DNA from: Denitromonas halophila
Lineage (GTDB): Bacteria > Pseudomonadota > Gammaproteobacteria > Burkholderiales > Rhodocyclaceae
DNA: 64,000 nucleotides
Assembly: GCF_007625155.1 (NCBI RefSeq)
Contig: NZ_VMNK01000017.1
Span: 1 to 64,000 of the forward strand
Direction: 5' to 3'
In this document: one piece after another, positions 43,505 through 54,776 of the stretch
Layout of the letters: every line of letters starts with the position of its first letter
Position numbering within the stretch: position 1 is the stretch's first letter
The notes under the pieces: model-generated
What the model was told of the DNA's origin: nothing
Databases searched by the model: none
Seen by the model: the letters and a program-made list of their open reading frames with translations, nothing else
Made by a program: the position numbers and the translations under genes

Positions 43505-43940
43505 GATTTGCGCCCCGTCCGTGTTGCATTGCCCGCAGGCCGCAGCGCCTTCCGCACTCGACCTGGCACACCCGCCGCCCGCTGAAACAGCCATTCGATG
43601 TTCACTTCCTTCGCTCCTTCGCCCTGACAGCGGCCTCGACCAGACCAAGACCTACCGTATTCGCACCGTCCTGTTTCGACTCGGATGAAAGGAACGGATC
43701 CCAGGACACCGGAGCGCGGCCCCGCGGGACTTAACTCATGTCGGTATTACGACAATGCTCAAGGCTTCTGAAGGAGGAGGGGCGAGATATTTTTGCCACA
43801 AATCAAGAAACGGCCAGCACAACAATCCGGCCAACATCGTTTTGTCATCTGCCGGGACAAATTCCCGTAATGTTTCACCGCTAGCGTCAGGCCTGCGCCC
43901 GTCCCGACGGGGCGACCCAACAACGAAAGAGGGCTTGACC
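43505..43940. other. Divergent intergenic region between tpsA and phoX
   Basis: About 436 bases with promoters expected in both directions. A short dyad TGTCGGTATTACGACA lies at about 43739-43754. A GC hairpin lies just before the phoX ribosome site. I searched for a Pho box (paired CTGTCAT repeats) and found only a poor half-match near 43842. No small gene is convincing. Confidence 0.4.
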
Positions 43941-45839
43941 ATGGAACACGACGAAGGGATTTCGAACCATTCCGGCAACCGTCCGTTTGAGGACGTACTG
44001 GAAGTGAACATGCAACGCCGCAAGGTACTGGCCGGCGGCCTGGCGGGCGCCGCCATGGGCTTTTTCTCTGCGCCGGCCCTGGCGGGCATGAAGGGCTGGG
44101 GGCAGGATCGCAACGACACCGCACACCGCGGCGGTCGCCGGTCGAGCCGTCTGCTCGGCTTCTCGCCGGTACCGGTGGCCGAGGGCAACGGGCCGTGGCC
44201 GGCGATTTCGTCCGACTACCACTACGATGTGCTGATCCCCTGGGGCGAGCCGCTCGAGCCGAGCGGCCCAGCCTATCAGTGGCCGCCAACCGCCGCCGAC
44301 CAGGCGCGGCAGATCGGCATCGGCCATGACGGCATGTGGTTCTTCCCGATCGAAGACAAGGGCTGCCGTGATGATGACGACCGTGCCCACTGGGGGCGTC
44401 ACAAGGACATCTGGCGCGGTGGCGAAAACCGCCACGGCTTGCTGGCGATCAACCACGAATTCGGCGAGAACATGCATGTGCTCGGCAAGGCCGCACCGGA
44501 GAGCCTGGAAGATGTGCGCGTATCGCAGCATGCCCATGGCGTGGCGGTGGTCGAGATCCAGAAAAAAGGCCGCATCTGGCGTGCGGTCGAGAGCGACAAC
44601 GCCCGCCGCATTCATGTAAACACGCCGGTGGCTTTCAGCGGCCCGGTGGCCGGCCACGCGTTGCTCGACACGCCCAACGGCAACATCCCGCTGGGCACGG
44701 TCAACAACTGCTCGAACGGCCACACGCCGTGGGGCACCTACCTCACCTGTGAGGAAAATTTCAACGGCTACTTCGGCGCCGCCGGTAGCTGGAGCGCAAC
44801 CGACGCACAAAAGCGCTACGGCTTCTCGAGCAATGGCTTTGGCTACGGCTGGCACCTGTTCGACCGCCGCTTCGATCTGTCGGACGAGGACTACCGCAAC
44901 GAAGAGCACCGCTTCGGCTGGGTGGTCGAGATCGATCCCTTCGACGCCACGCAAACCCCGGTCAAGCGCACCGCGCTGGGCCGCTTCAAGCACGAGGGTG
45001 TGGCGATTACCGAAGGGCGCGGCAAGCGTGTGGTGGCCTACATGGGCGACGACGAACGCTTCGACTACATCTACAAGTTCGTCTCCGAAGACAACTGGAA
45101 GAAAATGCGCCGCGCCGGCAAGAGCCCGCTCGACCACGGCATGCTGTATGTCGCCAAATTCAATGACGACGGCACCGGCGAGTGGCTGGCACTGACCATC
45201 GACAACCCCGCACTGGCCGCCCGTTTTGCCGACCAGGCCGAAGTGCTGACCTACGCCCGCATGGCCGCTGACGTGCTCGGCGCCACCCCGATGGACCGCC
45301 CGGAATGGACTACCGTGGCACCCAACGGCGATGTCTACTGCACGCTGACCAACAACAGCCGGCGTACCGTGGCCGACGCGGCCAACCCGATGGCGCCCAA
45401 CCCGGACGGCCACATCATCCGCTGGCGCGATGCCGACAAGCACGTGGGCACCACCTTCACCTGGGACATCTTCCTGATCGCCGCCGACACCCACGGCACG
45501 GAAGACAGCTTCGCCTCGCCCGACGGCATCTGGGCTGACCCGGACGGCCGCCTGTTCATCCAGACCGACGGCGGCCAGAAGGACGGCCTGAACAACCAGA
45601 TGCTGGTGGCCGACACGATGACCGGCGAGCTGCGCCGGATCTTCACCGGGGTGAGCGGCGACGAGATCACCGGCATCACCGTGACGCCGGATCGTCGCAC
45701 CATGTTCATCAACATGCAGCACCCCGGCGAGGGCGACCCGACGGTCACCAACTTCCCGGCCGAACTCGATGGCGTCACCGTGCCGCGCGACTGCACCATC
45801 GTCATCACCCGCAAAAACGGCGGCATCATCGGCTCCTGA
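43941..45839 (+). CDS. phoX: PhoX-family alkaline phosphatase (Tat-exported)
   Basis: The 632-residue protein has a twin-arginine signal (MQRRKVLAGGLAGAAMGFF, about 24-42) set behind a 23-residue N-terminal extension, as usual for PhoX. The beta-propeller body includes NHEFGENM, TPWGTYLTCEENFNGYF and GRFKHEGVAI, the last two being parts of the calcium/iron active site in characterised PhoX. It releases phosphate from organic phosphoesters in the periplasm. The ATG at 43941 follows GAGGG. It ends at a strong terminator. Confidence 0.93.
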   Translation: MEHDEGISNHSGNRPFEDVLEVNMQRRKVLAGGLAGAAMGFFSAPALAGMKGWGQDRNDTAHRGGRRSSRLLGFSPVPVAEGNGPWPAISSDYHYDVLIPWGEPLEPSGPAYQWPPTAADQARQIGIGHDGMWFFPIEDKGCRDDDDRAHWGRHKDIWRGGENRHGLLAINHEFGENMHVLGKAAPESLEDVRVSQHAHGVAVVEIQKKGRIWRAVESDNARRIHVNTPVAFSGPVAGHALLDTPNGNIPLGTVNNCSNGHTPWGTYLTCEENFNGYFGAAGSWSATDAQKRYGFSSNGFGYGWHLFDRRFDLSDEDYRNEEHRFGWVVEIDPFDATQTPVKRTALGRFKHEGVAITEGRGKRVVAYMGDDERFDYIYKFVSEDNWKKMRRAGKSPLDHGMLYVAKFNDDGTGEWLALTIDNPALAARFADQAEVLTYARMAADVLGATPMDRPEWTTVAPNGDVYCTLTNNSRRTVADAANPMAPNPDGHIIRWRDADKHVGTTFTWDIFLIAADTHGTEDSFASPDGIWADPDGRLFIQTDGGQKDGLNNQMLVADTMTGELRRIFTGVSGDEITGITVTPDRRTMFINMQHPGEGDPTVTNFPAELDGVTVPRDCTIVITRKNGGIIGS

Positions 45840-45857
45840 GCCCTGAGGCCGGTCCAA

Positions 45858-45891
45858 CAAAGCCCGGCAGGTTTGCGCCTGCCGGGCTTTG
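45858..45891. terminator. Bidirectional terminator between phoX and the LuxR gene
   Basis: A 14-bp perfect stem (CAAAGCCCGGCAGG arm) with a 6-base loop, 19 bases past the phoX stop and 12 bases past the convergent LuxR stop. Confidence 0.85.
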
Positions 45892-45903
45892 TTGCATTCA
45901 GCC

Positions 45904-46617
45904 TCAGCCCAGCAAGCGCGCCCGCAGCGCGATCTTGTTGTGCACCTCAAGCTTGCGGAAGCTGCTTTGCAGATGCGTGCGCACCGTGGCGGGCGACACC
46001 TTGAACCGGCGAGCAATGGTTTTGTAATCGGCCCCCTCGGCATAAGCGCAGGCCACCTCGTGCTCGCGCGCAGTGAGCAGGTCGGTCACCTGCGGCGCGG
46101 TCTCCGGCGGGGCATCAGGTTCGGCCAGCAGCACGAAGGGGATCGCGAAAGCCGCCTGCTCGGTCTGCGCCCGCGTGAACGGCCGGCTGCGATCCTCGCG
46201 ATAGAGCGTGAGCCAGCGCAGGCCACCGGCGTCGCTGCTGCGCACGCCGCACAGCATCAGCTGGCCGACGTCATGCGCCCGCAGGCACTCGCCCACGGGT
46301 ACGGTCTCGCCCGCCGACAGGTCGCGCTCGACCACCACGTTCTGCAAGCTGCGCGGCTGGCGGGCAAAGCGCCGGGCCACCGGGTCGAGGTGCGCCACCG
46401 CGCCGTAGTCGGCCAGGATGCGCTCCGAGCGCCCGCGCAGTTCGGCGCTGTGAATATGCACCACGCCATCGGCATGCTGACGCCCCTCGCCCCACACCAC
46501 GCCATCGAAGCCCAACTCATGGTCGAGCCAGGCGAGCGCCTCGCGCCGGTAGTCAGTGCGACTGCCGGTTCGTCCGAGCTCCATCAACGAGAGCAGACGC
46601 TTGTCATGACTGTTCAT
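45904..46617 (-). CDS. LuxR-family transcriptional regulator
   Basis: The 237-residue protein has an unrecognised N-terminal sensor region (about 1-165) and a C-terminal LuxR helix-turn-helix (LTAREHEVACAYAEGADYKT then IARRFKVSPATVRTHLQSSF). It has no receiver domain and no autoinducer-domain signature. The ATG at 46615-46617 follows GGGAG. It is divergent from the 3HB-oligomer hydrolase, about 200 bases apart, so that gene is the first candidate target. The spacer holds a spaced inverted repeat GCGGTGC/GCACCGC (about 46708-46742). Confidence 0.88.
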   Translation of the reverse strand: MNSHDKRLLSLMELGRTGSRTDYRREALAWLDHELGFDGVVWGEGRQHADGVVHIHSAELRGRSERILADYGAVAHLDPVARRFARQPRSLQNVVVERDLSAGETVPVGECLRAHDVGQLMLCGVRSSDAGGLRWLTLYREDRSRPFTRAQTEQAAFAIPFVLLAEPDAPPETAPQVTDLLTAREHEVACAYAEGADYKTIARRFKVSPATVRTHLQSSFRKLEVHNKIALRARLLG

Positions 46618-46814
46618 GCCGCTTTTCTCCCTGCAGCGGACGGCGCGTCTCATGCATCTGCATGATTCAATCTGCCCGCGTTTGTGGGTAGCTTAGTCTG
46701 GCAAGTGCGGTGCTCAATGCGGGTTTCCCCGATCGCACCGCTTTCGCACATGCTAACGTAGCGCACCGACAGAAAACACAATGACATGTCGGGACACCCA
46801 CGCAAGGAGGAAAC

Positions 46815-48884
46815 ATGAAACACGAACTGTTGTTCGGTCTGGCCGGGGCTTTGTTGCTCGCGCCGGGCATCACCTCGGCACACTCGGGTATACCCGGAGG
46901 CAGTGGCCGCCATGACATCTCGATCACCACGCATGACGGCAATGACGACCTGCTCAGCGCCGGACTGGGCAAGACCGGCCTCGCCTCGGCTGTCGCGCCG
47001 GCCATTGCCGATCCGCTCGAACCCACCTCCGCCGAGCTGCGCCGTCTCAACATCTGGGCCAACTACCGCGCCCTTATCGACACCACCAGCAACGGCGGCT
47101 ATGGCCGTCTGTTCGGCCCCAACATCGACCTCGACGGGGATGACACCCTCGGCGAGGGCCTCATCCCCGGCACCGAATACCGCACCAGCCAGAACGTGCG
47201 CGGCGTCAAGAGCGTGACACTGCTGGTGCAGGTGCCCGCGCACTTCAACCCCGAGCAGCCGTGCATCGTCGCCGCACCGTCGAGCGGTTCGCGCGGCATC
47301 TACGGCGCCATAGGCACCACTGGCGAATGGGCGCTCAAGCGCGGCTGCGCCGTGGCCTACACCGACAAGGGCACCGGCGCCGGCGGCCACGAGCTGGACA
47401 CCAACACCGTCACCCTGCCCGACGGCACCCTGGCCGACGCGCAGGACGCCCGCCGTAGCGCCCTCTTCCGTGCCGAGATCAGCGAACCGGCCCGTCAGGC
47501 CTACATCGCGCAGCACCCCAACCGCTACGCCATGAAGCACGCCCACTCGCAGGACAACCCCGAGCGCGCCTGGGGAGAGGCCACCCTGGCCGGCATCGAG
47601 TTCGCCTTCGATGTGCTCAACCGCTACCACCAACCCGAGCGTGGCAAGCATCACCGCGGCAAGCACGCCGGCTATCGCCCGCACAACACCCTGGTGATCG
47701 CCGCCAGCGTATCCAACGGCGGGGGCGCGGTCATTGCCGCCGCCGAGGCCGACCGCCGCGGCCTGATCGACGCTGTGGTCGCGCAGGAACCGCAGATCAA
47801 CGTCGACATGCGCCGGGGCGTCACCGTCAAGCGCGGCGGCACGCCCGTGCCCGCCAGCGGCTTGCCGCTGTATGACTACACCACCTACGCCAACTTGGTA
47901 CAGCCCTGCGCCGCGCTCGCGCCTTCGGTGGCCGACAGCCCCTTCGCCAGCTTCGTCGTGCCCGCCTTTGGCGCCAACCGCTGCGCGGCACTGGTCGCTG
48001 CAGGCGAGATTTCCGGCAACACGCTAATCGAGCAATCCGAAAATGCACTGGCCAAGCTGCAAGCCCATGGCTGGGAGGCTGACAGCAATCTGCTGCACGC
48101 CTCGCACTTCGGCTTCGCAGTAAGCACCGCGGTCAGCCTGACCTACGCCAATGCGTTCATGCGCGCCCCGGTCACCGCCAACCTGTGCGGCTACTCGATG
48201 GCCACCACCGACGCCGCCGGCCTTCCCGCCGCACCGGCCGCCAGCCCCATGCCCACGCTGTGGAGCCTGAACAACGGCGTGCCGCCGTCGACCGGCATCA
48301 ACCTGATCGCCGAAGACGCCGCCAACGGCCCGATTCGCGAAGCGCTGGGGGTTTCAGCCAGCACCGGGCTGGCGGACTACTACTGGGACGGCGCACTGTG
48401 CCTGCGTGAGCTGCTCGACGAAAAACGCGTTCGCCACAGCATCGCCCAAACCGAGGTCAACGGCCGCCTGCACGGCAAGCCGACGCTGATCGTCCATGGC
48501 CGGGCGGACGCCCTGGTGCCGGTCAATCACACCTCGCGCCCCTACCTCGGCCTCAACAACCTGGCCGAAGGCAAGCGCAGCCAGCTGAGCTACATCGAAG
48601 TCACCAACGCCCAGCACTTCGAGGCCTTCCTGCCCTTCCCGGGCTACGACAGCCGCTTCATCCCGCTGCACTACTACGGTGGCGTCGCGCTCGACCTGAT
48701 GTGGAAACACCTCACCGAAGGCGCCGCCCTGCCGCCCTCGCAGGTCGTCCGCACCGTGCCACGTGGCGGCTCACCCGGTGCCGCGCCGGCAATCACCCTG
48801 GGCAACCTGCCGCCGATCCAGATGCACCCGGCTGCCGCCGACCGGATCGCGGTCAGCCACGGCACAGTGATGATCCCGAACTGA
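46815..48884 (+). CDS. D-(-)-3-hydroxybutyrate oligomer hydrolase
   Basis: The 689-residue exported hydrolase (signal cut near ...GITSAHS) matches the 3HBOH family, which splits dimers and oligomers from polyhydroxybutyrate breakdown into 3-hydroxybutyrate. Diagnostic stretches are APSSGSRGIYGAIGTTGEWA and AYTDKGTGAGGHELDT. The probable nucleophile serine is in SVSNGGG (about 298-304), and a late HGRADALVPVNH carries the acid/histidine region. A His/Lys-rich loop (GKHHRGKHAGYRPH, about 277-290) precedes the nucleophile. The ribosome site AAGGAGG is excellent. A divergent LuxR regulator lies upstream. Confidence 0.92.
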   Translation: MKHELLFGLAGALLLAPGITSAHSGIPGGSGRHDISITTHDGNDDLLSAGLGKTGLASAVAPAIADPLEPTSAELRRLNIWANYRALIDTTSNGGYGRLFGPNIDLDGDDTLGEGLIPGTEYRTSQNVRGVKSVTLLVQVPAHFNPEQPCIVAAPSSGSRGIYGAIGTTGEWALKRGCAVAYTDKGTGAGGHELDTNTVTLPDGTLADAQDARRSALFRAEISEPARQAYIAQHPNRYAMKHAHSQDNPERAWGEATLAGIEFAFDVLNRYHQPERGKHHRGKHAGYRPHNTLVIAASVSNGGGAVIAAAEADRRGLIDAVVAQEPQINVDMRRGVTVKRGGTPVPASGLPLYDYTTYANLVQPCAALAPSVADSPFASFVVPAFGANRCAALVAAGEISGNTLIEQSENALAKLQAHGWEADSNLLHASHFGFAVSTAVSLTYANAFMRAPVTANLCGYSMATTDAAGLPAAPAASPMPTLWSLNNGVPPSTGINLIAEDAANGPIREALGVSASTGLADYYWDGALCLRELLDEKRVRHSIAQTEVNGRLHGKPTLIVHGRADALVPVNHTSRPYLGLNNLAEGKRSQLSYIEVTNAQHFEAFLPFPGYDSRFIPLHYYGGVALDLMWKHLTEGAALPPSQVVRTVPRGGSPGAAPAITLGNLPPIQMHPAAADRIAVSHGTVMIPN

Positions 48885-48916
48885 CATCATCAACACGCCT
48901 CCGCGGGAGGCACCCA

Positions 48917-48952
48917 CAAACAAAAAGCGGCCCGCAGGCCGCTTTTTGTTTG
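48917..48952 (+). terminator. Rho-independent terminator after the 3HB-oligomer hydrolase
   Basis: A 16-bp stem with a CGCA loop and a T-rich 3' arm (GCTTTTTGTTTG). By symmetry it also ends minus-strand transcripts from the tRNA-Ser gene next to it. Confidence 0.9.
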
Positions 48953-48958
48953 CATCAC

Positions 48959-49048
<90 letters not shown>

Positions 49049-49103
49049 GCTCGAAGGACGGCATTATAGAAAGGTTCTGAAAAAAAAGCACCTCTGACGT
49101 GCG

Positions 49104-49466
49104 TCAGGCGTGCTGGGGCAGCATTTCGTCGTAGGCACGGACCGCTTCAGCGGCATACATCAGGGTCGGGCCGCCGCCCATATAGGTGCAGATGGCGAGG
49201 GTTTCCATCAGTTGCTCGCGGCTCACGCCCAGCCGGATCAGCGCCTTGATGTGGTAGCCGATGCAGGCGTCGCAGCGCGACGACACGCCGATGGCCAGCG
49301 CGATCAGCTCTTTGTGAAGCGCGTCGATGCTACCCCCGGCCAGCGCCGCCTTGGCCATGGCGGAGAAGCCCTTCATGGTGTCGGGCACCTCTTTGTGCAT
49401 GGCTTCGAGGCCTTTGGATACATCACTGGTGATCTGTTTGAACGACTTGCTCACGGCCAACCCCAT
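49104..49466 (-). CDS. AhpD/carboxymuconolactone decarboxylase-family protein
   Basis: The 120-residue all-helical protein has the family active site as SSRCDACIGYHIKALI (CxxC plus His, about 62-77), which marks alkylhydroperoxidase-like members rather than true decarboxylases. It probably works as a peroxide- or thiol-reactive disulfide protein. It stands alone between tRNA-Ser and mltF, transcribed away from mltF. Confidence 0.88.
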   Translation of the reverse strand: MGLAVSKSFKQITSDVSKGLEAMHKEVPDTMKGFSAMAKAALAGGSIDALHKELIALAIGVSSRCDACIGYHIKALIRLGVSREQLMETLAICTYMGGGPTLMYAAEAVRAYDEMLPQHA

Positions 49467-49601
49467 TCATAAGCGTTTTCGAATATTCATTTTATCGAAT
49501 TTTTCAGAAACATACCACCGCGTATGGATTACCTTGATCCAGTCGATTTGCGACTCCCACACTCTCCGGCGACAATCGGCTCCCTGAACGGGAGTTTGTC
49601 C

Positions 49602-52336
<2,735 letters not shown>

Positions 52337-52499
52337 CTAAACCGCTGCGACGCACCATTGAAGGGTGCTATGGCAGGAAACAAACCGAGAGAAATTCGAA
52401 ATTTGCCAAGTCTTATCGGTGGCTTATCCTGAGTAGATAAGAACCAATAAAGAACGGGCCAGGTCAGAGTGCCCAAATAAAGGACTGGAGGAGAACGCC

Positions 52500-52763
52500 A
52501 TGCTATCCATGCGTGACTGCTTGGACTATTGCGATATCACGGACGATGAGGTCGCCCTCATCGCCGAACACGAAGGCATCCCGGACGTTGCGGCGGCACA
52601 GGTCGCCTGCGGACTGGTGCAAACCCCCGAAGGCGTCTTGCTGTTATCGCGCTATATGGCCGATCTGGTGGATCGCGCCGAGCGCACCGGCCAGGTCGAC
52701 AAGGCAGTGCGAGCCCGCGCCGTGATCGCCCGCTTCATTGCCGACCATCCGACAACGCACTGA
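52500..52763 (+). CDS. Small conserved-looking hypothetical protein
   Basis: This is an 87-residue soluble, mostly helical protein (DYCDITDDEVALIAEHEGIP, about 9-28) with a strong GGAGGAG site 7 bases before the ATG. I recognise no family. It stands alone, inserted on the opposite strand between rarA and serS, and has codon use like its neighbours. Confidence 0.7.
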   Translation: MLSMRDCLDYCDITDDEVALIAEHEGIPDVAAAQVACGLVQTPEGVLLLSRYMADLVDRAERTGQVDKAVRARAVIARFIADHPTTH

Positions 52764-52784
52764 GCCTCGCCACGGCGGCGCGGA

Positions 52785-54128
52785 TCAACCGCGCTCAGAC
52801 TTGCCTGCGCCGCGATCGAGCGTGCGCAGGCGATCGAGCTTTTCGCGAATGCGCGCTTCCATGCCGCGGTCGGTGGGCTGGTACCACGGCTGCGCATTGA
52901 CGCCATCGGGCAGATAGTGTTCGCCAGCGGCGTAGCCATCGGCCTCGTCATGCGCGTAGCGATAGCCGTCACCATGGCCCATGCTTTTCATGAGCTTGGT
53001 GGGGGCGTTGCGCAGATGCATGGGCACCGGCCGTGAGCCGTCTTCGGCAATAAAGCGCCGCACCGCCTTGTAGGCGGTATATACCGCGTTCGATTTGGCT
53101 GCGCAGGCCAGAAACACTGTTGCCTGCGCCAGCATCAGCTCGCCCTCCGGCGAACCCAGCCGCTCATAGGCAGCACAGGCTTGCAGGGTCATCTCCAGCG
53201 CTCGCGGGTCAGCCAGGCCGATGTCTTCGCTGGCCATGCGCACCAGGCGTCGACCGATATAACGCGGATCGGCACCGCCATCGAGCATGCGGCACAGCCA
53301 GTAGAGCGCGGCATCGGGGTCCGAGCCGCGCACCGATTTGTGCATGGCCGATATCTGGTCGTAGAAGGCATCGCCGCCCTTGTCGAAGCGACGCAGATTG
53401 CGCGACAAGGCCTGATCGACAAATTCAGCGGTCACCGGATTGACCGCGGCAGTCTGCGCCGCAATCTCTAATTGCTCGACCAGGCCAATCAGCCGCCTGC
53501 CGTCGCCGTCAGCGAAGCCGATCAGACGGTCGCGCGCGGCATCTTCGATCGCCAGCGCGGCATCCGCGGTGTGGCGGGCGCGCTCGAACAACACCATTTG
53601 CTCGCCCTCGTCGAGCGACTTGAGCACATATACCGCCGCCCGCGACAGCAGCGCAGCGTTAACTTCAAAAGAGGGGTTTTCGGTGGTCGCGCCGATGAAG
53701 GTCAGCAGCCCCTGCTCGACAAAGGGCAGGAACGCATCCTGCTGCGCCTTGTTGAAGCGATGCACCTCATCCACAAAAAGAATCGTGTGGCGGCCGAGAT
53801 CGCGCGCCACCTGAGCTTTTTGCACCGCTTCGCGGATGTCCTTGACGCCCGAAAACACCGCCGACAAGGCGATGAAGTCCGCCTCGAAGGCTTCGGCCAT
53901 CAGGCGCGCGAGCGTGGTCTTGCCCACGCCCGGCGGCCCCCACAGGATCATCGAATGCAGCCGCCCCGAGGCAAAAGCGAGGCGCAGCGGCTTGCCCTCG
54001 CCCAGCAAATGCGCCTGGCCGACCACGTCGTCCAGCGTCGCGGGGCGCAGCCGCTCGGCCAGCGGGATGCTGCCCGTCGGCGGCGGCGTCGTGACCGGCT
54101 CCGCGGAAAACAGATCGCCGGAACTCAC
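52785..54128 (-). CDS. rarA: Replication-associated recombination protein A (RarA/MgsA)
   Basis: The 447-residue AAA+ ATPase acts at stalled replication forks. Walker A is GPPGVGKTTLAR (about 54-65), Walker B is ILFVDEVHRFNKAQQDAF, and sensor 1 is FIGATTENPSFEVN. The C-terminal tetramerisation domain includes MHKSVRGSDPDAALYWLCRM and MASEDIGLADPRAL. It starts 12 bases after the lolA stop, in the ftsK-lolA-rarA operon. Confidence 0.96.
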   Translation of the reverse strand: MSSGDLFSAEPVTTPPPTGSIPLAERLRPATLDDVVGQAHLLGEGKPLRLAFASGRLHSMILWGPPGVGKTTLARLMAEAFEADFIALSAVFSGVKDIREAVQKAQVARDLGRHTILFVDEVHRFNKAQQDAFLPFVEQGLLTFIGATTENPSFEVNAALLSRAAVYVLKSLDEGEQMVLFERARHTADAALAIEDAARDRLIGFADGDGRRLIGLVEQLEIAAQTAAVNPVTAEFVDQALSRNLRRFDKGGDAFYDQISAMHKSVRGSDPDAALYWLCRMLDGGADPRYIGRRLVRMASEDIGLADPRALEMTLQACAAYERLGSPEGELMLAQATVFLACAAKSNAVYTAYKAVRRFIAEDGSRPVPMHLRNAPTKLMKSMGHGDGYRYAHDEADGYAAGEHYLPDGVNAQPWYQPTDRGMEARIREKLDRLRTLDRGAGKSERG

Positions 54129-54140
54129 CGCGGGCGCCGC

Positions 54141-54776
54141 TTACTCGCCAACCACATCCACGCCCTTGGGCGGGGTGAAGCTGAACAGGCTGGCGTTGAG
54201 CACCGGATTGGTCTTGAACTCGGTAAAGCGCAGCAGCGTGGTCTGGCCAAAGTTGTCCTGGATTTCCATCGCCACCAGCTGGCCGTTGGCAAAACCCATT
54301 TTCATGCGCGCAAAGCTGCTGTCGGCGGCACGCGGCGTGGCCACGGCCCAGTCGAGTTCATTCATCCGGCCGCCGTCTTCGAGCGTAAAGTTCTTGTCGA
54401 GCTCATCCTTGCCGGCCAGGATCGCGGCAGGCGTCGCACCCAGCGCATCGTCCAGCGTCTTGATCGTCACTTGCTGAAGCTCGGGATCGTAGACCCACAT
54501 CTTCTTGCCATCGCCGACCAGCAACTGCGGATAAGGCTTGGTGTATTCCCAACGAAACTTGCCGGGCCGCTCGAAAGCAAAGCTGCCGTCAGACTGTTCG
54601 CCACGGCCGCCGTTCTGCCGATACACCGACTGCACAAACTGCCCCTCGGCGCGCTCGGTCTGCTGCACGAACCGCTTGAGCAGCACCACGCCTGACTCAG
54701 CCAGCGCCACACTCGACAGCCCGAAGACCATCGCTGCCACGAGCCAGCGGCTCGCGCTTCTGCACACTTGCTTCAA
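54141..54776 (-). CDS. lolA: Outer-membrane lipoprotein carrier LolA
   Basis: LolA is the periplasmic chaperone that takes lipoproteins from LolCDE to LolB. The 211-residue precursor has a signal peptide (cut after ...SSVALA) and the LolA fold (GEQSDGSFAFERPGKFRWEY and DPELQQVTIKTLDDAL). The start is a TTG immediately after the ftsK stop; its GAGGAG site lies inside the end of ftsK, 6 bases upstream, which supports this rare start. It lies between ftsK and rarA as in enterobacteria. Confidence 0.94.
   Translation of the reverse strand: MKQVCRSASRWLVAAMVFGLSSVALAESGVVLLKRFVQQTERAEGQFVQSVYRQNGGRGEQSDGSFAFERPGKFRWEYTKPYPQLLVGDGKKMWVYDPELQQVTIKTLDDALGATPAAILAGKDELDKNFTLEDGGRMNELDWAVATPRAADSSFARMKMGFANGQLVAMEIQDNFGQTTLLRFTEFKTNPVLNASLFSFTPPKGVDVVGE

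Noticed and set aside
43820..43880. Possible Pho box upstream of phoX
   Set aside because: Only one poor half-site (TTGTCATC) is present; there is no second direct repeat at the 11-base period required.
43887..46043. A 718-codon open frame antisense to phoX
   Set aside because: It is a composition effect opposite a strongly supported Tat phosphatase; the peptide has no recognisable motif.
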